The position numbers and the translations under genes were made by a program. Of a stretch of DNA of 64,000 nucleotides, positions 31,558 through 39,744 are shown piece after piece. The notes below the pieces were generated by a model. It saw only the letters and a list, made by a program, of their open reading frames with translations. It was not told the origin of the DNA and searched no databases. Position 1 is the first letter of the stretch. Each line of letters opens with the position of its first letter. The stretch is from Paraconexibacter sp040581415 (lineage in GTDB: Bacteria; Actinomycetota; Thermoleophilia; Solirubrobacterales; Solirubrobacteraceae), in NCBI RefSeq assembly GCF_040581415.1, contig NZ_CP114014.1:5456001-5520000 (forward strand), in the 5' to 3' direction.

Positions 31558-34500
31558 GTGTCGCCCGACCCCCTCGCAGTCCTCACAGAATCCCAGCAGG
31601 CCGCAGCGACGCACCGCGGCGGCCCCCTTGTCGTGCTCGGCGGGGCCGGCACCGGGAAGACGTCCGCGCTCCTGGCGCGTTTCGCCCATCTGACGTCCCC
31701 CGAGGGCGATGTGGCCCCCGAGCAGGTCCTGATGCTGACCGGCGGCGAGGCCGCGGCGGACGAGCTGCGCGCCCGGGTCGAGGACGTCCTGGGCGACCGC
31801 GGCTTCGCGGAGCTCGCGGTCCACACGCCGTCCGGCTTCGCGGCGCGGCTGCTGCGCGAGGAGGCGATGGAGGCGGGCATCGACCCGACGATCGGCATGG
31901 CGACCAGCGCCGACCGCCTGGCACTGCTGCTGGCGCGGATCGACGAGCTGCCGCTGAAGGTGCACGACCTCGCCGGCCGGCCCGCGGCGACGCTCGCCCG
32001 GCTGCTGGCGCGGATCGACCGCAGCAAGGAGCAGCTGGTCAGCGCCGACGCGTTCCGTGCCTGGGCGGACGGGCTGGCGGACGACGACGCGCGGACCGTC
32101 CGCGAGCGCGAGTTCGCCGCGCTCTACGGCGCCCACGACGCACTGCTCGCACAGCTGGACCTGCTCGACAGCGGCGACCTGGTCCTGCGTGCCCACGCGC
32201 TGCTCGCCGGCCGCCCGCACGTCCTCGCCCGCGCCGCCGCCCGCTACCGCCACGTCCTCGCCGACGACCACCAGGACGCCACCCCGGCCGCCCACGCGCT
32301 CATCGCGCTGCTCGGGTCGGCCAACGGGACGCTCACCCTCGCGGGCGACGACGACCAGGCCGTGCGCCGCACCGGGCCGACCCGGCCGCCCGGCATGGAC
32401 GCCCTCCGGGGCGACGAGCCGAAGGCGACGGTGATCCGCCTGGAGCGCTCGTTCCGCTGCCGCGCGCGCATCATCACCGCCGCGCAGGCGGTCGTCGCCC
32501 AGGCCCCCGAACGGCTGCCGAAGCGCCTGGAGGGCGAGGGCGGCGGCAACGTCCGCTTCTGGCGCTGCGCGAACGAGCGCGCCCAGGCGCAGGGCGTCGC
32601 GGCGGAGATCGAGCGGCTGATCCGCGAGGGCGTCCCGCCGGAGGGCATCGGCGTCCTGGTGCGTTCCGTCCGCAACGAGGGCCAGGCCGTGGCGGTCGCG
32701 CTCGAGGAGCGGGCGGTGCCCTACCGCATCGTCGGCGCGGCGGCCTTCTTCCAGCGGACCGAGGTCCGCGACGTGCTGGCCTGGCTGCGGCTCCTCGTCG
32801 AGCCCGGCGACGCGGCGGCGGTCGTCCGCGTCCTGGCCCGGCCACCGGTCGAGCTGCGCGCGGTCGACCTCGCCCGCTGCGTGCAGATCGCGCGCCGGCG
32901 CAAGCTCGACATGGTCAGCGCGCTGGGGGCGGCGATGGAGTCGCCGCAGCTCCCGCCGGAGGCCCGCGAGCGGATCCTCGCGTTCCTCAAGCTGCACCGC
33001 CAGACCGCCGCGGCGCTCGACACGATGCGGCCGGACCTCTTCGTCCACCGCCTGATCGACCGGCTCGGGCTGCGCCGCCAGCAGCTCTTCGCCGCACAGG
33101 CCGACGTCGTCGAGCGGCTGCTCGCGCTGGCGCGGCTCGGGGAGCTCGCCGCCGCCCACACGGCCCGGACCCCCACCGCAACGGCACGGGACTTCGCCCG
33201 CTACCTGACCGCTGTGGCGGACGCGGGCCTGCGCGACGAGGAGGAGCTCGACGAGTCCGCGGCCGCCCCGCGCGGCGCCGTCGCCGTCCTCGCCATGCAC
33301 GGCGCGCGGGGGGTCGAGCTGCAGCACGCGTTCGTGCTCGGCCTGCAGTCCTCGCGGATGCCGGGCGCGCGGCAGGAGCTCGTCGAGCCCGTCCCGGCCG
33401 AGCTGCTCGACGGCTCCCGGGCGATCGAGGACGACCGGGCCCACCATGTCGCGCACATGCGGCGCCTGCTCCACGTCGCGATGACCCGGGCGCAGAGCGG
33501 CCTCGTGCTCGCCTACGCCGCCGCGTCCGACCGCGGTGCACGCCAGCCGCCCTCGCCGTTCGCCGAGGAGGCGCGCGCAGCGCTCGGCGCCGGCTGGGAG
33601 GACCGCGAGGAGATCCTGTTCGGCCCCGACGAGGCGCTGCACGCCACCTACGCGACGCTCCGGGACGAGCTGCTCTCGTCGGTCTCGCGCGTCGGCTCGC
33701 GCCTCGGGGAGCTGCGGCTGGACACCGATCTCGACGTGACCCACGGCGTCACCCGCTACCTGGAGCTCGTCAAGCTCGCCGCGATCCTCGAGCGGCCCGC
33801 CGGGCAGTCCGTCCGCGACGCGATCGTCGACGTCAACTCGAAGATCCTGCAGCCGGTGTCCGCCCACCAGCGGGAGGTCTTCACGAGCAGCGGGCTGGAC
33901 GAGCTGCTGCTGAACGCGGAGGCGGACGCGCGGGCCCGCGCGGCAGTGATCGCCGATCGCGCCGAGCCGTCCCTCGAGCCGTTCCTGCCCAAGCGTGGCG
34001 ACGGCCTGATGCTGAGCGCGTCGGACATCGAGACCTACCGCTCGTGCCCGCTGAAGTACAAGTTCGCGCGCGTCTTCCGGATCCCGAGCGAGTCGACGAT
34101 GAACCAGCGCTTCGGGATCCTGTTCCACCAGGTGCTGGAGCGCTTCCACGGCACCGCGCCTGCGGAGGCCTACGGCGCCGCGGTCGCGATGGCGGAGCCC
34201 GGGTCGGTCGGGCAGCTGCTGGGACTGCTCGACGCCGGCTGGCGGCGCGGCGGCTTCGGCGACACCGAGGAGGAGCGGCAGTTCCGGGCGAAGGCCGTGG
34301 CCGCGCTGCACAGCTACCACGCGCGGTTCACGGCGGAGCAGGCCGAGCCGATGTGGCTCGAGAAGGGCTTCCAGTTCAAGCTCGGGCCGCACGTGCTGCG
34401 CGGCCGGGTGGACCGCGTCGACAGGCTCGCCGACGGCAGCTACGAGCTGATCGACTACAAGACCGGCCGCCCGCGGACCGTCGCGCAGCTGCGCGAGGAC

Positions 34501-34752
34501 GTGCAGCTGTCGCTGTACGCCGTCGGTGCCCGCGAGGCGTGGCAGCTCGAGTCCTCGCGCCAGGCCTACCACTACGTCCTCGACGACCAGAAGGTCCGCG
34601 TCCCGGCCGAGGACCTGGACCGCGACTGGATCACCGACACCGTCATGCACGTCGCCGACGGCATCCTGTCGCAGGGCTTCGAGCCGACGCCGTCGTTCAG
34701 CGCGTGCTCGATGTGCGACTACCGCATCGCCTGCCCGGCGGCCGAACGTTAG
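31558..34752 (+). CDS. AdnAB-like UvrD-family helicase with Fe-S PD-(D/E)XK nuclease domain
   Basis: This 1064-residue protein combines an SF1A motor and a C-terminal nuclease. Motor motifs are LGGAGTGKTSALLARF (Walker A, 28-35), LADDHQD (motif II, 236-240), LAGDDDQAV (III), RLERSFRC (IV), HGARGVELQHAFVLG (V) and RLLHVAMTRAQ (VI). The nuclease shows GRVDRVD and ELIDYKTGR. Cys in YRSCPLKY and CSMCDYRIACP match the iron-sulfur cluster ligands of AddB/AdnAB nucleases. These proteins process double-strand breaks. Motif II is DDHQD rather than DExQD, so the catalytic Glu is Asp. Mycobacterial AdnA and AdnB are adjacent partners; no second subunit is present here. The GTG at 31558 is supported by the -10-like box. 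Confidence 0.85.
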   Translation: MSPDPLAVLTESQQAAATHRGGPLVVLGGAGTGKTSALLARFAHLTSPEGDVAPEQVLMLTGGEAAADELRARVEDVLGDRGFAELAVHTPSGFAARLLREEAMEAGIDPTIGMATSADRLALLLARIDELPLKVHDLAGRPAATLARLLARIDRSKEQLVSADAFRAWADGLADDDARTVREREFAALYGAHDALLAQLDLLDSGDLVLRAHALLAGRPHVLARAAARYRHVLADDHQDATPAAHALIALLGSANGTLTLAGDDDQAVRRTGPTRPPGMDALRGDEPKATVIRLERSFRCRARIITAAQAVVAQAPERLPKRLEGEGGGNVRFWRCANERAQAQGVAAEIERLIREGVPPEGIGVLVRSVRNEGQAVAVALEERAVPYRIVGAAAFFQRTEVRDVLAWLRLLVEPGDAAAVVRVLARPPVELRAVDLARCVQIARRRKLDMVSALGAAMESPQLPPEARERILAFLKLHRQTAAALDTMRPDLFVHRLIDRLGLRRQQLFAAQADVVERLLALARLGELAAAHTARTPTATARDFARYLTAVADAGLRDEEELDESAAAPRGAVAVLAMHGARGVELQHAFVLGLQSSRMPGARQELVEPVPAELLDGSRAIEDDRAHHVAHMRRLLHVAMTRAQSGLVLAYAAASDRGARQPPSPFAEEARAALGAGWEDREEILFGPDEALHATYATLRDELLSSVSRVGSRLGELRLDTDLDVTHGVTRYLELVKLAAILERPAGQSVRDAIVDVNSKILQPVSAHQREVFTSSGLDELLLNAEADARARAAVIADRAEPSLEPFLPKRGDGLMLSASDIETYRSCPLKYKFARVFRIPSESTMNQRFGILFHQVLERFHGTAPAEAYGAAVAMAEPGSVGQLLGLLDAGWRRGGFGDTEEERQFRAKAVAALHSYHARFTAEQAEPMWLEKGFQFKLGPHVLRGRVDRVDRLADGSYELIDYKTGRPRTVAQLREDVQLSLYAVGAREAWQLESSRQAYHYVLDDQKVRVPAEDLDRDWITDTVMHVADGILSQGFEPTPSFSACSMCDYRIACPAAER

Positions 34753-34836
34753 GCTGCGCCGTGCACGGGGGGCCTCTACCCCACGTGCCATGACCCGGGG
34801 CGTGTTACAACGCCGCCGGGTCGATTTCTACCCGGA

Positions 34837-35562
34837 TCAGGCGGTCGAGAGCACGAACGCGACGGCGAACCCGAGCACGGTGACGAGCCCGACGAGGTCG
34901 CCGCCCTCCTCGAACGCCTCGGGCATCATCGTGTCCGCGAGCATCGTGAGGATCGCGCCGCCGGCGAACGCCTGGATGACCGCGACCACCTCCGGCGAGG
35001 CGCCCCCGAGCGCGAGATACCCGAGCGCAGCGGCGAGCGAGGACACCACCGCGACGCCGAGCCACAGCCCCATGATCCAGCGCGGCGAGTGGCCGGCGGC
35101 GCGCAGGCCGGTGGCGGCGGCCAGCGACTCGGGGACGTTCGACAGGAAGACGGCCGCCACCACGGCCACGCCCACCCCGTCGCCGGCCAGCAGCGACACG
35201 CCGATCGCGACCGACTCCGGGATGCCGTCGAGGACGGCGCCGAGCACGATCGCCTGCGGGTCCCCTTCGGCCTGCGCGCCGGACGACCGCTTGCGCTTGT
35301 CCCCGCCGCGGGCGTCGATGACGCGGTCGCCGGCGAAGAAGGTCAGCGCTCCCGCCGCCAGGCCGATCGCGACCGCGTCCGTCCCGCCCGTGCGGAACGC
35401 CTCGTCGGTCAGCTCGAACGCGAGCGCGCTGATCAGCACGCCGGCGCCGAAGCCCATGATCAGGCCGATGACCCGCTTGGAGACCGGCAGCGTCAGGCCG
35501 GCGGCGGCACCCAGCAGCAACGCGAACCCGCCGACGAAGCCCCAGAAGGCGGCCGTGAGCAT
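34837..35562 (-). CDS. ZIP family metal transporter
   Basis: This 241-residue membrane protein has about eight hydrophobic helices. The ZIP metal-site helices are present as LDGIPESVAIGVSLL (helix IV, with D, E and S but His replaced) and VFLSNVPESLAAATG (helix V, with N and E). The usual HNxPEG motif of helix IV reads DGIPES, as in the ZupT-related GufA-like subgroup. It probably moves divalent metal (Zn, Fe or Mn) into the cytoplasm. The variable cytoplasmic loop is short (RGGDKRKRSSG). GATACG lies 7 nt before the ATG. Confidence 0.8.
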   Translation of the reverse strand: MLTAAFWGFVGGFALLLGAAAGLTLPVSKRVIGLIMGFGAGVLISALAFELTDEAFRTGGTDAVAIGLAAGALTFFAGDRVIDARGGDKRKRSSGAQAEGDPQAIVLGAVLDGIPESVAIGVSLLAGDGVGVAVVAAVFLSNVPESLAAATGLRAAGHSPRWIMGLWLGVAVVSSLAAALGYLALGGASPEVVAVIQAFAGGAILTMLADTMMPEAFEEGGDLVGLVTVLGFAVAFVLSTA

Positions 35563-35621
35563 GGCGCGGCGTATCCCCGCCGATCCCCGTGCTCACGCAT
35601 GAGAGCCGGCTCAGGGAAGGC

Positions 35622-36497
35622 TCAGGTGCCGTCGGGCCCGCGCTGCTTGAGGAAGCGCTGGAACTCGCGGGCGATCACGTCGCCCGACGGCAGGTCGGAC
35701 GGCTTGACGTCCGGCTCCTCCTCGGCGGCGGCCTGCTCGAGGCGCTCGACGAACTCGCGCACCTCGGGGTCGCTCTGCACGGCCAGCGAGACCTGGCGCT
35801 CGTAGTCGGCGGTCGCCTGCTCGAGGTCGGTCGCGTCGACGGTCACGCCGACGAGCCCCTCGAGCTTGCGGACGAGCGCGAGGGCGGCCTTCGGGTTCGG
35901 CGCGGCGGCGACGTAGTGCGGGACCGACGCCCACAGCGAGACGGACGGGATGCCCGCCTCCTCGCACGCGGCGTGAAGGACGCCGACGATGCCGGTCGGG
36001 CCCTCGTAGTTGGTCGGCAGCAGGTCGGTGTGGGTGGTGAGCGAGTCGTCGGACGAGAGCCCGCTCACGTGCACGGGCCGGGTGTGCGGGACGTCGGCCA
36101 GCAGCGAGCCGAGCGAGACGACCATCTGGACGCCGAGCGTCTCGGCGAGGTCGATGACCTGCCGGCAGTAGGCGCGCCAGCGCATCGAGGGCTCGGGACC
36201 GGAGAGCAGGATCAGGTCGCGGGAGGCACGCGGGATGCGGGCCTCGAAGATCTCGACGGTCGGCCAGTCGATGCGCCGGGTGCGGCCCTCGGTCAGCGCG
36301 ATCTGCGGGCGCGTGGCCTGGAAGTCGTAGTAGTCGTCGGGGTCGAGCTGCGCGAACCGCGTGGCGCTCAGCGACGACCCGAGGAACTGCAGCGCGGCGG
36401 ACGCGGAGTCGCCGGCGTCGTTCCAGCCGGTGAAGGCGCACACCAGTGCCGGGGCCCGGAGGCCTTCGGGTCGGTGCTCCCAGATCAGCGGCTGCAT
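35622..36497 (-). CDS. PAC2 family protein
   Basis: This 291-residue protein matches the PAC2 (proteasome assembly chaperone 2-like) family: ALVCAFTGWNDAGDSASAAL at the N-terminus, DYYDFQATRPQI, and LLLSGPEPSMRWRAYC-type strand. SLWASVPHYVAAAPNPKAAL follows, and the C-terminal 60 residues are an acidic coiled coil (VREFVERLEQAAAEEE). Actinobacterial PAC2 proteins are near-universal in proteasome- and mycolate-type lineages, but their function is unresolved. The ATG at 36497 is supported by TACCGT 7 nt upstream; the frame extends further but without a family N-terminus. Confidence 0.83.
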   Translation of the reverse strand: MQPLIWEHRPEGLRAPALVCAFTGWNDAGDSASAALQFLGSSLSATRFAQLDPDDYYDFQATRPQIALTEGRTRRIDWPTVEIFEARIPRASRDLILLSGPEPSMRWRAYCRQVIDLAETLGVQMVVSLGSLLADVPHTRPVHVSGLSSDDSLTTHTDLLPTNYEGPTGIVGVLHAACEEAGIPSVSLWASVPHYVAAAPNPKAALALVRKLEGLVGVTVDATDLEQATADYERQVSLAVQSDPEVREFVERLEQAAAEEEPDVKPSDLPSGDVIAREFQRFLKQRGPDGT

Positions 36498-36504
36498 CCG
36501 GTTC

Positions 36505-36516
36505 ACGGTACACAAT
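36505..36516. promoter_or_regulatory. Abutting divergent -10-like boxes (PAC2 and HD genes)
   Basis: TACCGT (minus strand, 36510-36505) is 7 nt from the PAC2 ATG, and CACAAT (plus strand, 36511-36516) is 6 nt from the HD-protein ATG at 36523. The two hexamers touch but do not overlap. Confidence 0.45.
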
Positions 36517-36522
36517 GGGTGG

Positions 36523-37461
36523 ATGTCCTCCGCGCCCACGCCGCCGGCCACACCGGGCGCGGGCCCGCCCGGCCAGGCCCCGGCGCATCCCCCGGGCTCG
36601 GTCGCGACCTTCCGCGCCGGCGACGTCGTCCGCGGGACGTACGCCTGCACCCGCAAGGACCGGCTGACCGCAAAGACGGGCACCACCTACCTCGCCGTCG
36701 AGCTGCGGGACCGCACGGGCGCGATCGGCGGCCGCGTGTTCCGGGACGCCGACCTGGTCGCCTCGCGCTTCGACCGCGGGGACCTCGTCCACGTGCAGGC
36801 GAAGGTCGAGCGCTTCCGCGACGAGCTGCAGCTGGACATCGCCCAGATCGCCCGGGCGCCGACGGCCGAGGCCGACCCGGCGTCGTTCCTGCCCGTGGCG
36901 TACCGCGACATGGAGGAGCTCGACGGCTTCCTCGAGCACCTCGCCCGTGAGGTGCACGATCCCGGCTATCGCGGCGTGCTCGAGCGGCTGCTGGCCGACG
37001 AGCCGCTGCGGACCGCGCTGCGCCGCACCCCGTGCTCGCGGGCCGGCCACCACGCGTACCTCGGCGGCCTGCTGGAGCACACCGTCGCGGTGGCGACGCT
37101 CGCGCAGGAGGCGTCGCTCCTGCATCCGCGGCTGAACAGCGACCTGCTGATCTGCGCGGCGATCGTGCACGACCTGGGCCACACGCAGTCGTTCGACTAC
37201 GGCGCGGAGATCACGCTGAGCGAGGCGGGCCGCCTGCTCGGCCACGTCGAGCTCGGGCTGCGGATCGTCGACCGCCTGACTGCGTCCGTGCCGGCGATGG
37301 ACACCGCGCGCCGGCTGCAGCTGGCGCACTGCGTCCTGACCCACCACGGGCCGGACGCGGCGCCGGGGCGGCGTTTCGGCAGCGTCGAGGCGCTGGCCCT
37401 CGCCCGGCTGAACACGCTCGACGCCGGCATCAAGGGCGCGCTCGAGCACGGCCTGCAGTAG
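36523..37461 (+). CDS. OB-fold plus HD-domain phosphohydrolase (YhaM-like)
   Basis: This 312-residue protein has a Pro/Ala-rich N-terminus and an OB-fold nucleic-acid-binding domain (about 25-110; KTGTTYLAVELRDRTGAIGG, DLVHVQAKVERF). An HD domain follows (about 160-300; HHAYLGGLLEHTVAVATLA and AAIVHDLGHTQSFDY). This order is that of YhaM/CBF1-type 3'-5' exoribonucleases. A nuclease acting on RNA or short DNA is likely. The C-terminus (LARLNTLDAGIKGALEHG) also fits. Confidence 0.82.
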   Translation: MSSAPTPPATPGAGPPGQAPAHPPGSVATFRAGDVVRGTYACTRKDRLTAKTGTTYLAVELRDRTGAIGGRVFRDADLVASRFDRGDLVHVQAKVERFRDELQLDIAQIARAPTAEADPASFLPVAYRDMEELDGFLEHLAREVHDPGYRGVLERLLADEPLRTALRRTPCSRAGHHAYLGGLLEHTVAVATLAQEASLLHPRLNSDLLICAAIVHDLGHTQSFDYGAEITLSEAGRLLGHVELGLRIVDRLTASVPAMDTARRLQLAHCVLTHHGPDAAPGRRFGSVEALALARLNTLDAGIKGALEHGLQ

Positions 37462-37475
37462 CCGCTGCCTCCGCC

Positions 37476-38858
37476 TCAGAGGCCGGCCTTCTCCAGCAGC
37501 CGCAGCCAGATCTCGCTGCGGGTCGGGAACGGCGGCACCGCGTGCGCGAGCGTGCTGAGCGGGATCTCGGCGACGACGGCGATCGTCGCCGCCTGCAGGA
37601 AGTCCTGGATGTCCGCGCCGGTGATGGTCGCGCCCACGATGATGCCGCGGTCGTCGTCGATGACCAGCCGCGTGCGGCCCGGCGCCTCGCGGCCGTAGAA
37701 GCTGCCGCCCGCGTTGCCGGAGGTCTCGACCTCGACGATGCTCGCGGCGATGCCCGCGTCGAGCGCGGCGTTCAGCGTGAGCCCGACCGCGGCGACCTGC
37801 GGCTCGGTGAAGGTCACGCGTGGCGACCTGGCGCCGTCGATCCGCAGCTCTGTCGGCTTGCCGAGGATGTCGTCCGCCGCGATCCGCGCCTGGTACTTGC
37901 CCATGTGCGTGAGCAGCACGCGCCCGTTCATGTCGCCGATCGCGTACAGCCAGTCGCGGCCGCCGACGCGCATGGTGTCGTCGACGGCGACGTGGCCGCG
38001 GTCGGTGGGGGTGACGTCGACCGTCTCCAGGCCGAGGTCCTCGAGCGGGACGTGGCGGCCGGCGGCGACCACCAGCTCGGCGACGGTGATCGCCTCACCA
38101 CCCTCCAGCACCACCGTGACGGGGCCGTTGTCGACCGCGCGGGAGACCTTCGCGACCTTGGTCTTCGTCCGCACGTCGACGCCGAGCTCGGCCATCGCCT
38201 CCTCGACGAGCTCGGAGGCGAACGGCTCCTCCTTCATGAGCAGGTGCTCGGAGCCCTCGATCAGCGTCACCTCCGATCCGAGCGTGCGCCACGCCTGCGC
38301 CATCTCGGATCCGATCGGGCCGCCGCCGATGATGGCGAGCGACTCCGGGACGGCCTTCGCGGTCGTGATCTCGCGGTTGTCCCACGGCATGACGTCGGCG
38401 AGGCCGTCGATCGGTGGCATCGCCGCACGGCTGCCGACCGCCAGGACGATCGCCCGCCGCGCGGTGTGGCGGGTGCCGTCCTCGGTGACGATGGTCCGCT
38501 CGCCGTCGAGCCGTCCCTCGCCGCGGACGAGCGCGATGCCGCGCTCCTCGATCCACGGCAGCTGGGCGTCGTCGGCCTCGCCGTGGATGACCTCGGTGCG
38601 CCGCTCCAGGACGGCGGCGACGTCGAGGACGGCGGAGATCGCCTCCGCGGCGCCCGGGATCCGGCGCGCCTCGGCGATCGCCTGCGCGGGCCGCAGCAGC
38701 GCCTTCGACGGCATGCAGCCGTAGAAGCTGCACTCGCCGCCGACGAGGTGCTTCTCGATCAGCGCGACCTGGAGGCCGGCCTCGGCCAGCCGACCGGCGG
38801 CGACCTCGCCGGCCGGGCCGGCACCGAGGACGATGACGTCGTATTCCTGGGAAGACAT
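37476..38858 (-). CDS. Pyridine nucleotide-disulfide oxidoreductase, non-canonical
   Basis: This 460-residue flavoprotein has the lipoamide dehydrogenase/mercuric reductase layout. FAD binding is shown by DVIVLGAGPAGEVAAGRLA, the redox disulfide by GGECSFYGCMPSKALL (C43, C48), NAD(P) binding by LAIIGGGPIGSEMAQ, and a second FAD motif by LYAIGDMNG. The C-terminal dimer motif reads PPFPTRSE, where canonical enzymes have HAHPTxSE. The active-site His is thus Phe444, so normal lipoamide turnover is unlikely. It may be a reductase for another small molecule. The family with FPTRSE is widespread in actinobacteria, but its substrate is unclear to me. Confidence 0.82.
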   Translation of the reverse strand: MSSQEYDVIVLGAGPAGEVAAGRLAEAGLQVALIEKHLVGGECSFYGCMPSKALLRPAQAIAEARRIPGAAEAISAVLDVAAVLERRTEVIHGEADDAQLPWIEERGIALVRGEGRLDGERTIVTEDGTRHTARRAIVLAVGSRAAMPPIDGLADVMPWDNREITTAKAVPESLAIIGGGPIGSEMAQAWRTLGSEVTLIEGSEHLLMKEEPFASELVEEAMAELGVDVRTKTKVAKVSRAVDNGPVTVVLEGGEAITVAELVVAAGRHVPLEDLGLETVDVTPTDRGHVAVDDTMRVGGRDWLYAIGDMNGRVLLTHMGKYQARIAADDILGKPTELRIDGARSPRVTFTEPQVAAVGLTLNAALDAGIAASIVEVETSGNAGGSFYGREAPGRTRLVIDDDRGIIVGATITGADIQDFLQAATIAVVAEIPLSTLAHAVPPFPTRSEIWLRLLEKAGL

Positions 38859-38915
38859 GAGCCGACAGTCTGCCCAGGTCGAGATGACGACAAGCGAAAC
38901 GCGGCTGCCGGGCGG

Positions 38916-39293
38916 TCAATCCGGCGCGGCCACGGGCGTCCGCAGCGCGCGCCGGATCAGCTGCGCGGCGACGAACAGCTGCAGGCACGCGAAGGCGACC
39001 TCGACGACCCGCTCGGGCAGCGCGTTGACGAGCGCCACGCCGCCGACCGCGCCCGGGATGGCGAGCCCGCCGACGATCAGTCCCTCCTTGACCCGTAGGT
39101 TCCCGTAGGCGTGCTGCCGCCACGCGCCGACGGCGGCCACCGGCACGATCGCCAGCAGCGACGTCGCCTCCGCGTCGACCTGGCTCAGGCCGACGATCGC
39201 CACGAGCGCCGGGACGAACAGCGCCCCGCCGCCGATGCCGAGCATCCCGGCCAGGACGCCGGCCACCACCCCGATCAGGATCACCTCGACCAT
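38916..39293 (-). CDS. Half-size TauE/SafE (TSUP) membrane protein
   Basis: This 125-residue protein has about four transmembrane helices and the TSUP N-terminal repeat motif VLAGMLGIGGGALFVPALV. Full-length TauE/SafE proteins are about 250 residues with two such repeats in inverted topology. Here only one repeat is present, and the partner gene lies 5 bp upstream. The ATG at 39293 removes an unlikely basic extension. It probably pairs with the 120-residue neighbour to form a complete anion transporter. Confidence 0.75.
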   Translation of the reverse strand: MVEVILIGVVAGVLAGMLGIGGGALFVPALVAIVGLSQVDAEATSLLAIVPVAAVGAWRQHAYGNLRVKEGLIVGGLAIPGAVGGVALVNALPERVVEVAFACLQLFVAAQLIRRALRTPVAAPD

Positions 39294-39298
39294 CGTGC

Positions 39299-39661
39299 TC
39301 AGCCCACCAGCAGATCGCCGGCGCTCACGACGAGCAGCAGCGCGAAGCCGACCGTCACGGCCTGCACCGGCACCCGCTGCTGCAGCCACGTGCCGCCCAG
39401 CACCCCGATGACGGCGGGGATGCCGATCAGCAGCCCGTCGTCCACGTGCAGGTTCCCGTAGGCGCCGTGCGTGACGGACGCGACGGCCGCGATGACGACG
39501 ATCGCGCCGAGCGACGTCCCGGTCGCCTCACGCTCGCCATAGCCCAGCCAGAGGATGAGCAGCGGGACGATCACCACGCCGCCGCCGACCCCGAACAGGC
39601 CGCTGAACAGCCCGGCCGCCGTGCCCACGACGGCGAGCAGGAGGAGGCGCCGACGGTCCAT
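39299..39661 (-). CDS. Half-size TauE/SafE (TSUP) membrane protein
   Basis: This 120-residue protein has about four helices and the TSUP motif AAGLFSGLFGVGGGVVIVPLL. It is a close structural partner of the next gene (38916-39293), which carries the same repeat. The pair is adjacent and in the same direction, so two half-transporters are likely to dimerise. Family members move sulfite, sulfoacetate or related organic anions. TAAGCT 7 nt upstream supports the ATG at 39661. Confidence 0.75.
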   Translation of the reverse strand: MDRRRLLLLAVVGTAAGLFSGLFGVGGGVVIVPLLILWLGYGEREATGTSLGAIVVIAAVASVTHGAYGNLHVDDGLLIGIPAVIGVLGGTWLQQRVPVQAVTVGFALLLVVSAGDLLVG

Positions 39662-39668
39662 CGGCCGA

Positions 39669-39674
39669 AGCTTA
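39669..39674 (-). promoter_or_regulatory. -10-like box for the TSUP gene pair
   Basis: On the minus strand TAAGCT is followed by 7 nt and the ATG at 39661. It is the likely leaderless promoter for both half-transporter genes. Confidence 0.45.
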
Positions 39675-39744
39675 TGGGTGGCCCGCGGGCCGGGTCCTGC
39701 GCTGCCGCGACAGCGTGCCGCACCGGCTCTGCCACACTGGAGGG

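Noticed and set aside
30688..34791. A 1367-codon open frame on the minus strand across the helicase gene
   Set aside because: Only its 3' part (30688-31536) is a gene (IMPase). The rest is a GC-driven antisense frame with no recognisable domains opposite a clear helicase.
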